From Spirosoma oryzae (GTDB lineage: Bacteria > Bacteroidota > Bacteroidia > Cytophagales > Spirosomataceae): a stretch of 53,942 bases of DNA. A model generated the notes under the pieces. It searched no databases. It saw only the letters and a list, made by a program, of their open reading frames with translations, and was not told the DNA's origin. The stretch lies in assembly GCF_003002825.1 (NCBI RefSeq), contig NZ_PVTE01000033.1:1-53942 (forward strand), given 5' to 3'. Made by a program: the position numbers and the translations under genes. This document shows, one piece after another, positions 6,990-14,643 of this stretch (position 1 is its first letter; every line of letters begins with the position of its first letter).

Positions 6990-7682
6990 ATGAAACGAAT
7001 TGTGCTTGCGGGTATCGCTGCGTTGGGTATGTTGTTCGGATCGTCGTCGGCACAGGCGCAGGTGCAGGTCGGTATCCGGGGCGGGGCCAACTGGGGCTTC
7101 ACCTCGAATCCCGGTTACATGGGCGCGCTGATGTCGTCGTTCCACCCATCGCCCGGCCCGACGGGCGCTGTCTTCCTCGACATTCCCCTTGGCGACGTTG
7201 TTTCGTTTCGCCCGGAAATCGCCTACGTTCAGAAAGGCTTTCTCGTTAAGCAGGGGACCGAGCTAAACATTGGTGGTTTTGCCCTGCCAATCGGTGCCCG
7301 CATCGCCTACCAGTCGCAGTACCTGGAAGTGCCGCTGTTGCTGAAAGTAAACCTGACGCAGGGAGCCGTTCAGCCTTATTTTATCGCCGGTCCGTCAGTA
7401 GGTTACGCTATGGATGGTCGCGTTCGGACGCGAGCTACGGCCCTGATTACAACCCGGCCGTTTGACGTTGACGTCGACTACGGCGGAGCGTTGAACCGCT
7501 GGGATATTGGCGCGACGGGCGGACTAGGTGTGGCTATGGATGCCGGCCCCGGTAAGTTCTTTATCGAAGGACGATACACCTATGGCTTCAGCCGGCAGAT
7601 TCAGGTGCCCGTCGTCAACGTAAACATTCGGAATCAGGGCGTGGCCTTATCCCTAGGCTATTCATTCCCGATTGGTTACTGA
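6990..7682 (+). CDS. outer membrane beta-barrel protein (porin-family fold)
   Basis: The 230-residue protein starts with a clear signal peptide (MKRIVLAGIAALGMLFG..., cleavage probably after AQAQ). It continues with alternating hydrophobic strands typical of the Bacteroidota outer-membrane beta-barrel domain, such as VGIRGGANWGF at the mature N-terminus, FRPEIAYVQKGF and the terminal GVALSLGYSFPIGY. Proteins of this kind form 8-10 stranded barrels of mostly unknown function. The ATG at 6990 is preferred over an upstream one at 6924 because it starts the signal peptide. A strong terminator follows, so it is probably monocistronic. Confidence 0.88.
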   Translation: MKRIVLAGIAALGMLFGSSSAQAQVQVGIRGGANWGFTSNPGYMGALMSSFHPSPGPTGAVFLDIPLGDVVSFRPEIAYVQKGFLVKQGTELNIGGFALPIGARIAYQSQYLEVPLLLKVNLTQGAVQPYFIAGPSVGYAMDGRVRTRATALITTRPFDVDVDYGGALNRWDIGATGGLGVAMDAGPGKFFIEGRYTYGFSRQIQVPVVNVNIRNQGVALSLGYSFPIGY

Positions 7683-7748
7683 TTTGCTTGCCCGTTACCT
7701 ATACCATTCATACACGCACGTTTTTTGTTGAATCAACCTGATCGGATA

Positions 7749-7782
7749 AGGCGGTACTGGCTCAGTACCGCCTTTCTTTTTT
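7749..7782 (+). terminator. rho-independent terminator after the beta-barrel gene
   Basis: AGGCGGTACT (7749-7758) pairs perfectly with AGTACCGCCT (7764-7773) around a five-base loop, followed by TTCTTTTTTC. Confidence 0.9.
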
Positions 7783-7902
7783 CGGGGCAACAAACAGGTT
7801 AAAATTGGCCAAAAGTCAGTCATATGTGAACGTAGGCCGTGTGCTTTTTGTATTTTTACCATTCTTTACTATTGAACTTGTCCTGAATTTCCGGACTACA
7901 AC

Positions 7903-8910
7903 ATGGCACAGTTTACTGATTTTGTTCACGTGACGGCTTCTGAGCCCCATCGTATTCGTACCCGTCAGATTCTCAAAGCCCATCCCGAAATCAAGCAGAT
8001 GATTGGCCAGAAGAACCCCCGTACGTTCTGGGTCATTCTGGGCTGTGTCGCGCTGATGACCGGTATCGCCTGGCTGGTTCGCGATCAGTCGTGGTGGGTT
8101 GTTATCGCAGCCGCCTGGTTTATCGGGGCGTTCCCGGCGCATACCCTGTTCGTCTGTATTCACGAAGCGGCTCACAACCTGATTTTTCGTAGGCCAACGG
8201 CCAACGCCTGGGCGGCCATTTTCGCCAACCTGCCGACGGTACTACCGACGGCGCTGTCATTCAAAAATTTTCATATCAAGCACCACGCGTTTCAGGGTGT
8301 CCACGAACTGGACGCCGATCTGCCCGATTGGTACGAAGCGAAACTGATCAATAACTACGCGATCGGTAAGGCGCTATGGATGCTGTTTTTTCCCGTTTTT
8401 CAGGCTGTCCGTACGATTCGTTGCCGCGAACTGGCCGTGATCGATAAGTGGGTTGCTACGAACATCGTCGTGCAAGTAGCGTTCGACGTGCTGATCGTTG
8501 TCCTGTTCGGCTGGAAGGCACTGGCCTTTATGCTGCTTTGCCTGTTTTTCTCGGTAGGCCTGCATCCGCTGGGGGCTCGCTGGATTCAGGAGCATTACCT
8601 GACATTGGACCCTCATCAGGAAACATACAGCTATTACGGCGTGCTGAATACACCGAACCTGAACGTTGGTTTTCACAACGAGCACCACGATTTTCCGTCG
8701 ATCCCCTGGAACCGCCTGCCTGCTATTCGCCAGTCGGCCCCGGAGTATTACGACACGCTGAAATACCACACGTCATACGTGAAACTGTTCTTCCGATTCC
8801 TGTTCGATCAGGAGATCTCGCTCTATTCGCGCATCGTTCGCAAGGAACGCGGCAAGGTAACGCTGGCCGATCAGTCGAAGCCGGATATGGAGATGGCCCA
8901 GGCACAGTAA
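7903..8910 (+). CDS. DES1-like fatty acid/sphingolipid delta-4 desaturase
   Basis: The 335-residue integral-membrane di-iron desaturase has three histidine boxes: HEAAH (87-91), HIKHH (124-128) and HNEHH (258-262). Beyond these general motifs it matches the eukaryotic sphingolipid delta-4 desaturase DES1/DEGS1 along its length. Shared features are the HPEI/YPEIK segment near the N-terminus, MFANLP-like FANLP before box 2, GLHP at 219-222, EHY, ETYSYYGxLN, NVGFHNEHHDFPSIP, then RLPxIR, EYYD, and a C-terminal ISxYSR followed by KG. DES1 converts dihydroceramide to ceramide by adding the 4,5 trans double bond. A sphingoid-base substrate is inferred here. The gene stands alone and has a terminator behind it. 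The upstream sequence TATTTTTA (7851-7858) may be its promoter. Confidence 0.88.
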   Translation: MAQFTDFVHVTASEPHRIRTRQILKAHPEIKQMIGQKNPRTFWVILGCVALMTGIAWLVRDQSWWVVIAAAWFIGAFPAHTLFVCIHEAAHNLIFRRPTANAWAAIFANLPTVLPTALSFKNFHIKHHAFQGVHELDADLPDWYEAKLINNYAIGKALWMLFFPVFQAVRTIRCRELAVIDKWVATNIVVQVAFDVLIVVLFGWKALAFMLLCLFFSVGLHPLGARWIQEHYLTLDPHQETYSYYGVLNTPNLNVGFHNEHHDFPSIPWNRLPAIRQSAPEYYDTLKYHTSYVKLFFRFLFDQEISLYSRIVRKERGKVTLADQSKPDMEMAQAQ

Positions 8911-8929
8911 CACGTATCTTTCAGTATAG

Positions 8930-8964
8930 AAAAGGGAGTCACGCAAATGGCTCCCTTTTTGTAT
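8930..8964 (+). terminator. terminator after the desaturase gene
   Basis: AAAAGGGAG (8930-8938) pairs with CTCCCTTTT (8951-8959), extended by two further pairs on the loop side, and is followed by T-rich sequence. Confidence 0.85.
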
Positions 8965-9016
8965 TCTGTTGAAAAGTGAGCACGGAAAATCTTCGGCGTA
9001 CAACCATTTTCTGGCG

Positions 9017-9024
9017 TACCTTTG
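9017..9024 (+). promoter_or_regulatory. TACCTTTG -7 element upstream of glyA
   Basis: It matches TAnnTTTG and lies 74 bases before the glyA ATG, leaving a leader with no recognisable riboswitch. No convincing -33 element was seen. Confidence 0.45.
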
Positions 9025-9097
9025 CCTAAATAACTGGCTGCCTGTCAGTCATGCTGATAAGCCGTCAGTCTGTTCATGAATTGAATAAACCAAGCGA

Positions 9098-10390
9098 ATG
9101 ACAACCGCAACGACAACCACCCGCGACACCCAGATTTTTGACCTCATCGCGCAGGAAAAGCACCGGCAGGAGTCGGGCATCGAACTGATTGCTTCCGAAA
9201 ACTTTGTATCACCCCAGGTGATGGAAGCGGCCGGCAGTGTGCTGACCAACAAATATGCTGAAGGACTGCCGGGCAAGCGCTATTACGGCGGCTGCGAAGT
9301 GGTCGATCAGGTTGAGCAGATTGCCATCAACCGGGCGAAGGAGCTGTTTGGAGCGGGTTGGGTAAACGTACAGCCGCACTCGGGCGCACAGGCGAACACA
9401 GCTGTGTTTCTGGCCTGCCTGCAACCCGGCGACACGATTTTAGGCTTCGATCTGTCGCACGGTGGTCACCTGACGCACGGTTCGCCGGTAAACATTTCGG
9501 GTAAGTATTTCCGGCCTACTTTTTACGGCGTTGAGCGCGAAACGGGTGTTATCAACTACGACGTGGTTGAAGAAACGGCGAAGCGGGAGCGGCCCAAAAT
9601 GCTGATTTGTGGTGCATCGGCCTACAGCCGCGACTGGGACTATGCCCGGCTACGCGCTATTGCCGATGAGGTTGGGGCTATCCTGCTGGCCGACGTGTCG
9701 CACCCGGCTGGTCTGATCGCTAAAGGGCTGTTGAACGATCCGCTGGCGCACGCCCATATCGTGACGACGACAACGCACAAAACGCTGCGTGGTACACGGG
9801 GCGGTATGATCATGATGCGTCAGGATTTCGAAAATCCGTTCGGTATCAAAACGCCGAAGGGCGAAACCCGCCTGATGTCGTCGCTGCTCGATTCGGGTGT
9901 ATTCCCCGGCACGCAGGGCGGTCCGCTGGAGCACATCATCGCGGCAAAAGCAGTTGCCTTCGGAGAAGCGCTGAGCGACGATTTCCGCGACTATGCTGTT
10001 CGGGTACAGGCCAACGCGCAGGCCATGGCGAATGCCTTCCTGAGCCGTGGCTATCAGATCATTTCGGGGGGTACCGATAACCACCTGATGCTGATCGACC
10101 TGCGTTCGAAAGGACTGACGGGTAAACTGGCCGAAAACACGCTTATTAAGGCAGACATCACCATCAACAAAAACATGGTACCGTTCGACGATAAGTCGCC
10201 GATGGTTACGTCGGGGATGCGGGTTGGTACGGCGGCTATGACAACGCGCGGTCTGAACGAATCGGACATGGAGCAAATTGTCGTATATATCGACCGTGTG
10301 CTCATGAATCACGACGATGCAGCCACGTTGTCCACCGTTAAAGAAGAAATCAACGAGTGGATGAAAGCATTTCCGCTCTTTAAAAGTTAA
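9098..10390 (+). CDS. glyA: serine hydroxymethyltransferase GlyA
   Basis: The 430-residue PLP enzyme interconverts serine and glycine with tetrahydrofolate, supplying one-carbon units. Lys228 in VTTTTHKTLRGTRGG is the Schiff-base lysine. Other hallmarks are IASENFVSPQVMEAAGSVLTNKYAEG, RYYGGCEVVD, VQPHSGAQANTAVF, DVSHPAGLIAKG, and near the end TSGMRVGTAAMTTRG. All are intact and the length is normal for bacteria. The N-terminus carries a short Thr-rich run before the conserved region, so the true start could be slightly downstream. It is separated from tatC by an inverted repeat that begins three bases after the stop codon. Confidence 0.97.
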   Translation: MTTATTTTRDTQIFDLIAQEKHRQESGIELIASENFVSPQVMEAAGSVLTNKYAEGLPGKRYYGGCEVVDQVEQIAINRAKELFGAGWVNVQPHSGAQANTAVFLACLQPGDTILGFDLSHGGHLTHGSPVNISGKYFRPTFYGVERETGVINYDVVEETAKRERPKMLICGASAYSRDWDYARLRAIADEVGAILLADVSHPAGLIAKGLLNDPLAHAHIVTTTTHKTLRGTRGGMIMMRQDFENPFGIKTPKGETRLMSSLLDSGVFPGTQGGPLEHIIAAKAVAFGEALSDDFRDYAVRVQANAQAMANAFLSRGYQIISGGTDNHLMLIDLRSKGLTGKLAENTLIKADITINKNMVPFDDKSPMVTSGMRVGTAAMTTRGLNESDMEQIVVYIDRVLMNHDDAATLSTVKEEINEWMKAFPLFKS

Positions 10391-10392
10391 CT

Positions 10393-10484
10393 GTGAATGA
10401 TTGATTGATCGAGTGACTGAATTAGCTGACGTGCAGATTACACTGCTTACCGAGCTTTAATCATTCGATCAACCAATCATTCAC
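10393..10484. repeat. 24-base inverted repeat between glyA and tatC
   Basis: Arms 10393-10416 and 10461-10484 are reverse complements at 22 of 24 positions. They use GTGAATGATTG, GATCGA and GTGA words, close to the arms at 1841 and 2455. It begins just after the glyA stop and ends 15 bases before tatC. Confidence 0.85.
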
Positions 10485-10499
10485 TCATTCCTCAAATCG

Positions 10500-11354
10500 A
10501 TGCCACTTGACCAATTGACAGATTCAGAAGTCGAATCGGAAGGTAAGGAAATGTCATTCCTTGACCATCTGGAAGAACTTCGCTGGCACATCATCCGGGC
10601 GGCCGGAGCCATTCTGGTATTCACGATTATCGCGTTTATCTTCATTCAGGAGATCTTTGAAAACATATTGCTTGGACCTGCAAAACCTAGTTTCTGGACA
10701 TATCAACAGATGTGTAAACTAGCTGATTACACTGGGTACAGCGATCTATGTGTCAAGAATCTTGATTTTAAGTTACAGGCACTTGGTTTAGCCGACAATT
10801 TCACGATGTCGATGACGTCGTCGTTTTTTATCGGCTTATGCTTTGCCTTTCCGTATGCGTTTTGGGAAATCTGGCGCTTTATAAAGCCAGGGCTAAAGCA
10901 GTCGGAAAAGCGGGCGGCTCGTGGGGGTGTTTTCTATGTGTCAATGTTGTTTGCTATCGGTTTGTTGTTCGGTTATTTTATTGTAACACCACTGGCTGTC
11001 AACTTTTTAGCTAATTATAAGTTGTCGCCCCAGATTCAGAACAACATTGACATCACGTCGTATATCTCTACGATCGTAACGCTAGCGCTGGGTTGTGCGC
11101 TGATTTTCCAGATGCCGATCATCGCGTTTGTGCTGTCGAAGGTGGGTGTCGTGACGCCCAAGTTTATGCGCGAATACCGGAAGCATGCCTGGATCGTTAT
11201 TCTGATCGTGGCAGGGGTTATTACGCCATCGCCCGATTTGTACAGTCAGATTCTGGTAGCATTACCACTAGCGCTGCTGTATGAAGTCAGTATTTTGGTG
11301 TCGGGTCGGGTAGAAAAAGCCCGTTTGCAGGAACTGCGCGATCTGGCTCAGTAA
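10500..11354 (+). CDS. tatC: twin-arginine translocase subunit TatC
   Basis: The 284-residue protein has six expected membrane segments and the conserved cytoplasmic N-terminal motif MSFLDHLEELRWHI (residues 18-31). This region, with the first cytoplasmic loop FYxFWxFIxPGL-like segment (AFWEIWRFIKPGLKQSEKR), binds the twin-arginine signal of folded exported proteins. It is slightly longer than E. coli TatC because of a short acidic N-terminal extension and an expanded first periplasmic loop. No TatA gene is adjacent, so TatA must be encoded elsewhere. The gene ends at a terminator-like hairpin shared with the small downstream gene's leader. Confidence 0.95.
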   Translation: MPLDQLTDSEVESEGKEMSFLDHLEELRWHIIRAAGAILVFTIIAFIFIQEIFENILLGPAKPSFWTYQQMCKLADYTGYSDLCVKNLDFKLQALGLADNFTMSMTSSFFIGLCFAFPYAFWEIWRFIKPGLKQSEKRAARGGVFYVSMLFAIGLLFGYFIVTPLAVNFLANYKLSPQIQNNIDITSYISTIVTLALGCALIFQMPIIAFVLSKVGVVTPKFMREYRKHAWIVILIVAGVITPSPDLYSQILVALPLALLYEVSILVSGRVEKARLQELRDLAQ

Positions 11355-11368
11355 GTCGAATTAATTAA

Positions 11369-11404
11369 AACGCCGGCTGCCACTTGAAACGGGTAGCCGG
11401 CGTT
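11369..11404 (+). terminator. hairpin after tatC
   Basis: AACGCCGGCT (11369-11378) pairs perfectly with AGCCGGCGTT (11395-11404). The trailing CTCTTGTTT is only moderately T-rich, so termination may be partial. Confidence 0.65.
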
Positions 11405-11417
11405 CTCTTGTTTACAC

Positions 11418-11639
11418 ATGATGACCTACGATTTCAAACGATACCACGTCCGCTCGATCAACGCGGCTACCGATGCCGAACGGGCGACTATCAATCAGGA
11501 GTTGAAAGACCTCTACCAAAGCCTGCCTGACGACGAAAAAGAGTCGTTTAACAAGCAACTACAGACATTCCTGGCCAGAGAAATGGGCCGACTCAAAGAC
11601 AACTATGATTCGGTAAAACCGGCGCTGGGAGAAAATTGA
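11418..11639 (+). CDS. small conserved-looking cytoplasmic protein of unknown function
   Basis: This is a 73-residue soluble, highly charged protein with no signal peptide or membrane segment. It appears almost wholly helical, with a repeated pattern of Glu/Lys/Asp and Leu (for example INQELKDLYQSLPDDEKESF and LAREMGRLKDNYD). I do not recognise a named family. It begins 14 bases after the tatC hairpin and could be expressed by readthrough from tatC. The double Met at the start leaves the exact initiation codon open. The next inverted repeat starts 10 bases after its stop. Confidence 0.6.
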   Translation: MMTYDFKRYHVRSINAATDAERATINQELKDLYQSLPDDEKESFNKQLQTFLAREMGRLKDNYDSVKPALGEN

Positions 11640-11649
11640 TTGTAGAAGA

Positions 11650-11720
11650 AGAAAGAGGATAGACGAAAGAAAAAAGATTGTTCGCTGAAACGTCTTTCTT
11701 CTTTCATCTATCCTCTTTTT
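11650..11720. repeat. 28-base purine/pyrimidine inverted repeat
   Basis: Arms 11650-11677 (AGAAAGAGGATAGACGAAAG...) and 11693-11720 are reverse complements at 25 of 28 positions, with a 15-base loop. A second CTCTTTCTTCTT run at 11740-11752 could pair alternatively with the left arm. It lies between the convergent small gene and GNAT gene. Confidence 0.85.
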
Positions 11721-11766
11721 GCGGATGTCTTTATTCTTTTCTCTTTCTTCTTGTGTCTTACACAAG

Positions 11767-12291
11767 CTACAACCGCTTCATCATGATGTAATCTTCCATG
11801 AGGAAGCCATTACCAATGTCGATATCTTCTTCGCCGACGACCTCAAAGCCCATTTTTTCGTAGAACGACACCGCCTTGTTCTGGCGGTTAACGTTTAATT
11901 GCAGGGCAATATTCTCCGCTTTTTCGGCCTGTTTCGCCACGTAGTCGATCATCATCCGACCGACACCCTGCCCCTGGGAAGCAGGTAGCAGGTAGATTTT
12001 GTGAATCTTGGTGACGGGCTTATCATTGACATTCAGCTCGTACGAGACGTAGCCCAGCGGCTCGCCTGTGTCGCTTTGCGCCAATAAAAACACATGCCCT
12101 TTCTGCTCGATTTGTTCAGCTAGCGCGTCAGGACTGTACATCCAGTTGAGCATGTAGGCAATCTGCTCCGTCGACAGAATGCTGCCAAACGTCGTCGGCC
12201 AGGTTTGCTGCGCGATCTGTTCGACCTGTACATAATGGGTGGGCGTAACCGGAATAAGGTGGGGCATATAGAATGGATGATTAACTGACAA
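11767..12291 (-). CDS. GNAT family N-acetyltransferase
   Basis: The 174-residue protein has the acetyl-CoA-binding GNAT core IHKIYLLPASQGQGVGRMMIDYV (motif A with Q-x-x-G-x-G around residues 105-115), followed by IALQLNVNRQNKAVSFYEKMGFEVVGEE, the usual C-terminal GNAT pattern. The overall form resembles PaiA-type polyamine or small-amine acetyltransferases, but the substrate cannot be read from sequence. The ATG at 12291 is kept; Met9 at 12267 is an alternative. It follows the DUF58 gene on the same strand after an 18-base gap, so it may be the last gene of the cluster operon. Confidence 0.88.
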   Translation of the reverse strand: MSVNHPFYMPHLIPVTPTHYVQVEQIAQQTWPTTFGSILSTEQIAYMLNWMYSPDALAEQIEQKGHVFLLAQSDTGEPLGYVSYELNVNDKPVTKIHKIYLLPASQGQGVGRMMIDYVAKQAEKAENIALQLNVNRQNKAVSFYEKMGFEVVGEEDIDIGNGFLMEDYIMMKRL

Positions 12292-12309
12292 ACGGTGGCA
12301 ACTACTATC

Positions 12310-13662
12310 TCAGATAGCCCCGCGCGCTTTCAGTTCGAGATATCGGTTGATCGTGTTGGCCGTCAGATTTTGCGGAGCCGTCAAAATCGTCTGAATACCG
12401 TATTGCTGTAATTCGCGGACAATCTGTTTCTTCTCAAAAGCAAATTTCTCCGCAATGGTTTTCTGATAGACCTGCTCCGTGTCCTGCGCGGGTTGATCGA
12501 TGAGCGTGCGCAGCGCCGTATTCTCGAAGAAAATAACCAGTAACAAATGATCTTTCGCCAGTCGACGCAGGTAGGGTAGCTGCCGCCGTAGCCCGTTGAC
12601 CGTCTCGAAATTGGTGAACAATAGCAGTAAGCTGCGCTGCCGGATATGCGTCTTTATGCTGGCGTACAGCGTTTCATAATCTGATTCCTGAAAGCGGGTT
12701 TTCTGCCGGTACAGTACGTCGAGAATACGGCCAATCTGCCCCGCTCGGCGGTCGGCGGGTACAAACTGACCGATCTGACTGGAAAAGGTTAGTACCCCGG
12801 CGCGGTCCTGTTTGTACAGGGCCACATTACTCAGCACCAGACTGGCATTGATGGCGTAGTCGAGCAGGGTAAGTCCATCGAATGGTGATTGCATGGGGCG
12901 ACCCTTATCGATCAGACAATAGACCGGCTGTGAACGTTCGTCCTGAAACGCATTAACGACCAGGGCAGTGCCTTGCTCGTCAGTGCGTCGGGCGGTGGCT
13001 CGCCAGTTGATGGTGCGCACGTCGTCGCCGGTTGCGTAGGGGCGGAGTTGCTCAAACTCCATGCTGTGCCCCACCCGTCGGATGCGTTTGATACCAGCCT
13101 CACTCAGTCGGTTAGTCGCTGCCAGTAGTTCGTACTGCCGCATTTGTAGAAACGACGGATAAACGGCGACCAGCTTACCCACTTCAAACTGATACCGACG
13201 CTTGAGGAACCCAAGTGGTGTCATGACGAACACATTGACAGCACCGAAGCTGTATTCGCCCCGGCGTGTCGGCCGTAACTCATACCGAATCGCCTTGGTT
13301 TCGTGAGCGCTCAGCCGATCGCGGAAGAGCACGTCGCGTCGCTGAAACTGAAACGGAATTTCGTCGATCACTTCTACGTCCGTGCGGAACGGGTATTGGT
13401 TTTCCAGATAGATCGTTAGTGGGTTCTCGTCGCCGTTGCTAAGCCGGTCGGGTACATCGCGCCGGGCGAAAAAGGCCGTTTGTTTACCCGGTGTCGGGCG
13501 AAACAGCAGCCAGCCATCGATACCGACGAGCAGCAGAAACACGCCAAACGTGATCTGTACCAGCGGCAGCAGCAGCGGAAATACCCAGGCCACGACGAAT
13601 GCCATAACGAAAGCAATCAGCAGGAACCACAACCGTAAAGCAACGAATAGCGGACGAATCAT
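12310..13662 (-). CDS. DUF58 domain-containing protein
   Basis: The 450-residue protein has two hydrophobic N-terminal segments (about residues 8-50), a beta-rich stretch, and then the DUF58 motif GHSMEFEQLRPYATGDDVRTINWRATAR around residue 200. The C-terminal half resembles a von Willebrand A-type fold, seen in DAINASLVLSNVALYKQDRAGVLTFS. DUF58 proteins are consistently encoded beside MoxR AAA ATPases and are thought to act with them in membrane-associated chaperone or envelope functions. The start overlaps the end of the MoxR gene by four bases (ATGA), so translation is coupled. Confidence 0.92.
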   Translation of the reverse strand: MIRPLFVALRLWFLLIAFVMAFVVAWVFPLLLPLVQITFGVFLLLVGIDGWLLFRPTPGKQTAFFARRDVPDRLSNGDENPLTIYLENQYPFRTDVEVIDEIPFQFQRRDVLFRDRLSAHETKAIRYELRPTRRGEYSFGAVNVFVMTPLGFLKRRYQFEVGKLVAVYPSFLQMRQYELLAATNRLSEAGIKRIRRVGHSMEFEQLRPYATGDDVRTINWRATARRTDEQGTALVVNAFQDERSQPVYCLIDKGRPMQSPFDGLTLLDYAINASLVLSNVALYKQDRAGVLTFSSQIGQFVPADRRAGQIGRILDVLYRQKTRFQESDYETLYASIKTHIRQRSLLLLFTNFETVNGLRRQLPYLRRLAKDHLLLVIFFENTALRTLIDQPAQDTEQVYQKTIAEKFAFEKKQIVRELQQYGIQTILTAPQNLTANTINRYLELKARGAI

Positions 13663-14633
13663 CGGGGCACCTCGATTTTCTGAACCAGTTGCGTAATCAC
13701 ATCGTCGGCAGTGCTACCCTCCATCTCTCGTTCGGGGGTAAGCAGCACACGATGGCGAAGCACCGGCACCGCCAGTTCCTGAATGTCTTCGGGCGTGATG
13801 AAGTCGCGGCCGCGAATGGTTGCGAGGGCTTTGGCACTGTTGAGCAGCGCGACCGATGCGCGTGGGGATGCTCCCAGATACAGAGCCTTGCTGTTGCGTG
13901 TTGCCTGTACGATGCCTGCTATGTAGCCAAACAGGTTTTCTTCCACGTGTACCTGATGCACCTGTGCCCGCAACGTCGCGAGTTGTTCCGCCGTCAGGAC
14001 AGCCTGTATGGCGTCAAGCGTGTCGGTCAGGTTTCTGCGCTGATGATGGCCCTGCAGGATAGCCACTTCGTCGGCCGCATCGGGATAACCGACAACAATT
14101 TTGAACAGAAAACGATCGAGCTGGGCTTCCGGCAGGCGATACGTACCTTCCTGCTCGATCGGGTTTTGTGTGGCCAGTACCATAAACGGCTCGTCGAGTT
14201 TATAGGTCGTACCGTCGCTGGTGATCTGCCGTTCTTCCATTACCTCGAACAGAGCGGCCTGCGTCTTGGCGGGTGCTCGGTTGATTTCGTCGATCAGGAC
14301 TAGGTTCGCGAAGATAGGCCCTTGCCGGAAGGCGAAATCACCAGTCTTGGGGACGAATATATTTGTGCCCAGTACATCGGCGGGCATCAGATCGGGTGTA
14401 AACTGAATACGACTAAACTGTACCGATAGCGTTTTCGCCAGTAGTTTCGCCATCAGCGTTTTTGCTACCCCCGGCACCCCTTCGATCAGCACGTGGCCGT
14501 CGGCAAGTAAGGCTGTCAGCAAGAGGTCGATGGTTGGCTGCTGACCGACAATGACGCGGCCGATCTCGGTACGAATCGACTCGATGGCTGTATGAATAGG
14601 GGTAAGGTCAGTGCGGGACTCGAAAGATTCCAT
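13659..14633 (-). CDS. MoxR family AAA+ ATPase
   Basis: The 324-residue AAA+ protein has Walker A GVPGVAKT at residues 52-59, Walker B LVLIDEINRAPAKTQAALFEVMEERQ around 110-135, sensor 1 in FMVLATQNPIEQEGTYRLPEAQLDRF, and a C-terminal lid containing GASPRASVALLNSAKA. MoxR ATPases are chaperone-like enzymes that mature or activate partner proteins, often those with vWA domains. The immediately downstream DUF58 gene (four-base overlap) is the expected partner. All nucleotide-binding elements are intact. Confidence 0.96.
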   Translation of the reverse strand: MESFESRTDLTPIHTAIESIRTEIGRVIVGQQPTIDLLLTALLADGHVLIEGVPGVAKTLMAKLLAKTLSVQFSRIQFTPDLMPADVLGTNIFVPKTGDFAFRQGPIFANLVLIDEINRAPAKTQAALFEVMEERQITSDGTTYKLDEPFMVLATQNPIEQEGTYRLPEAQLDRFLFKIVVGYPDAADEVAILQGHHQRRNLTDTLDAIQAVLTAEQLATLRAQVHQVHVEENLFGYIAGIVQATRNSKALYLGASPRASVALLNSAKALATIRGRDFITPEDIQELAVPVLRHRVLLTPEREMEGSTADDVITQLVQKIEVPR

Positions 14634-14643
14634 CAGGACTGGA

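Noticed and set aside
9025..9097. riboswitch before glyA
   Set aside because: The leader is short and shows no glycine- or tetrahydrofolate-type conserved core.
9650..10312. 220-codon minus-strand frame opposite glyA
   Set aside because: No motif, and glyA is unmistakable on the other strand.
13689..14303. 204-codon plus-strand frame opposite the MoxR gene
   Set aside because: Antisense shadow; MoxR motifs are complete on the minus strand.
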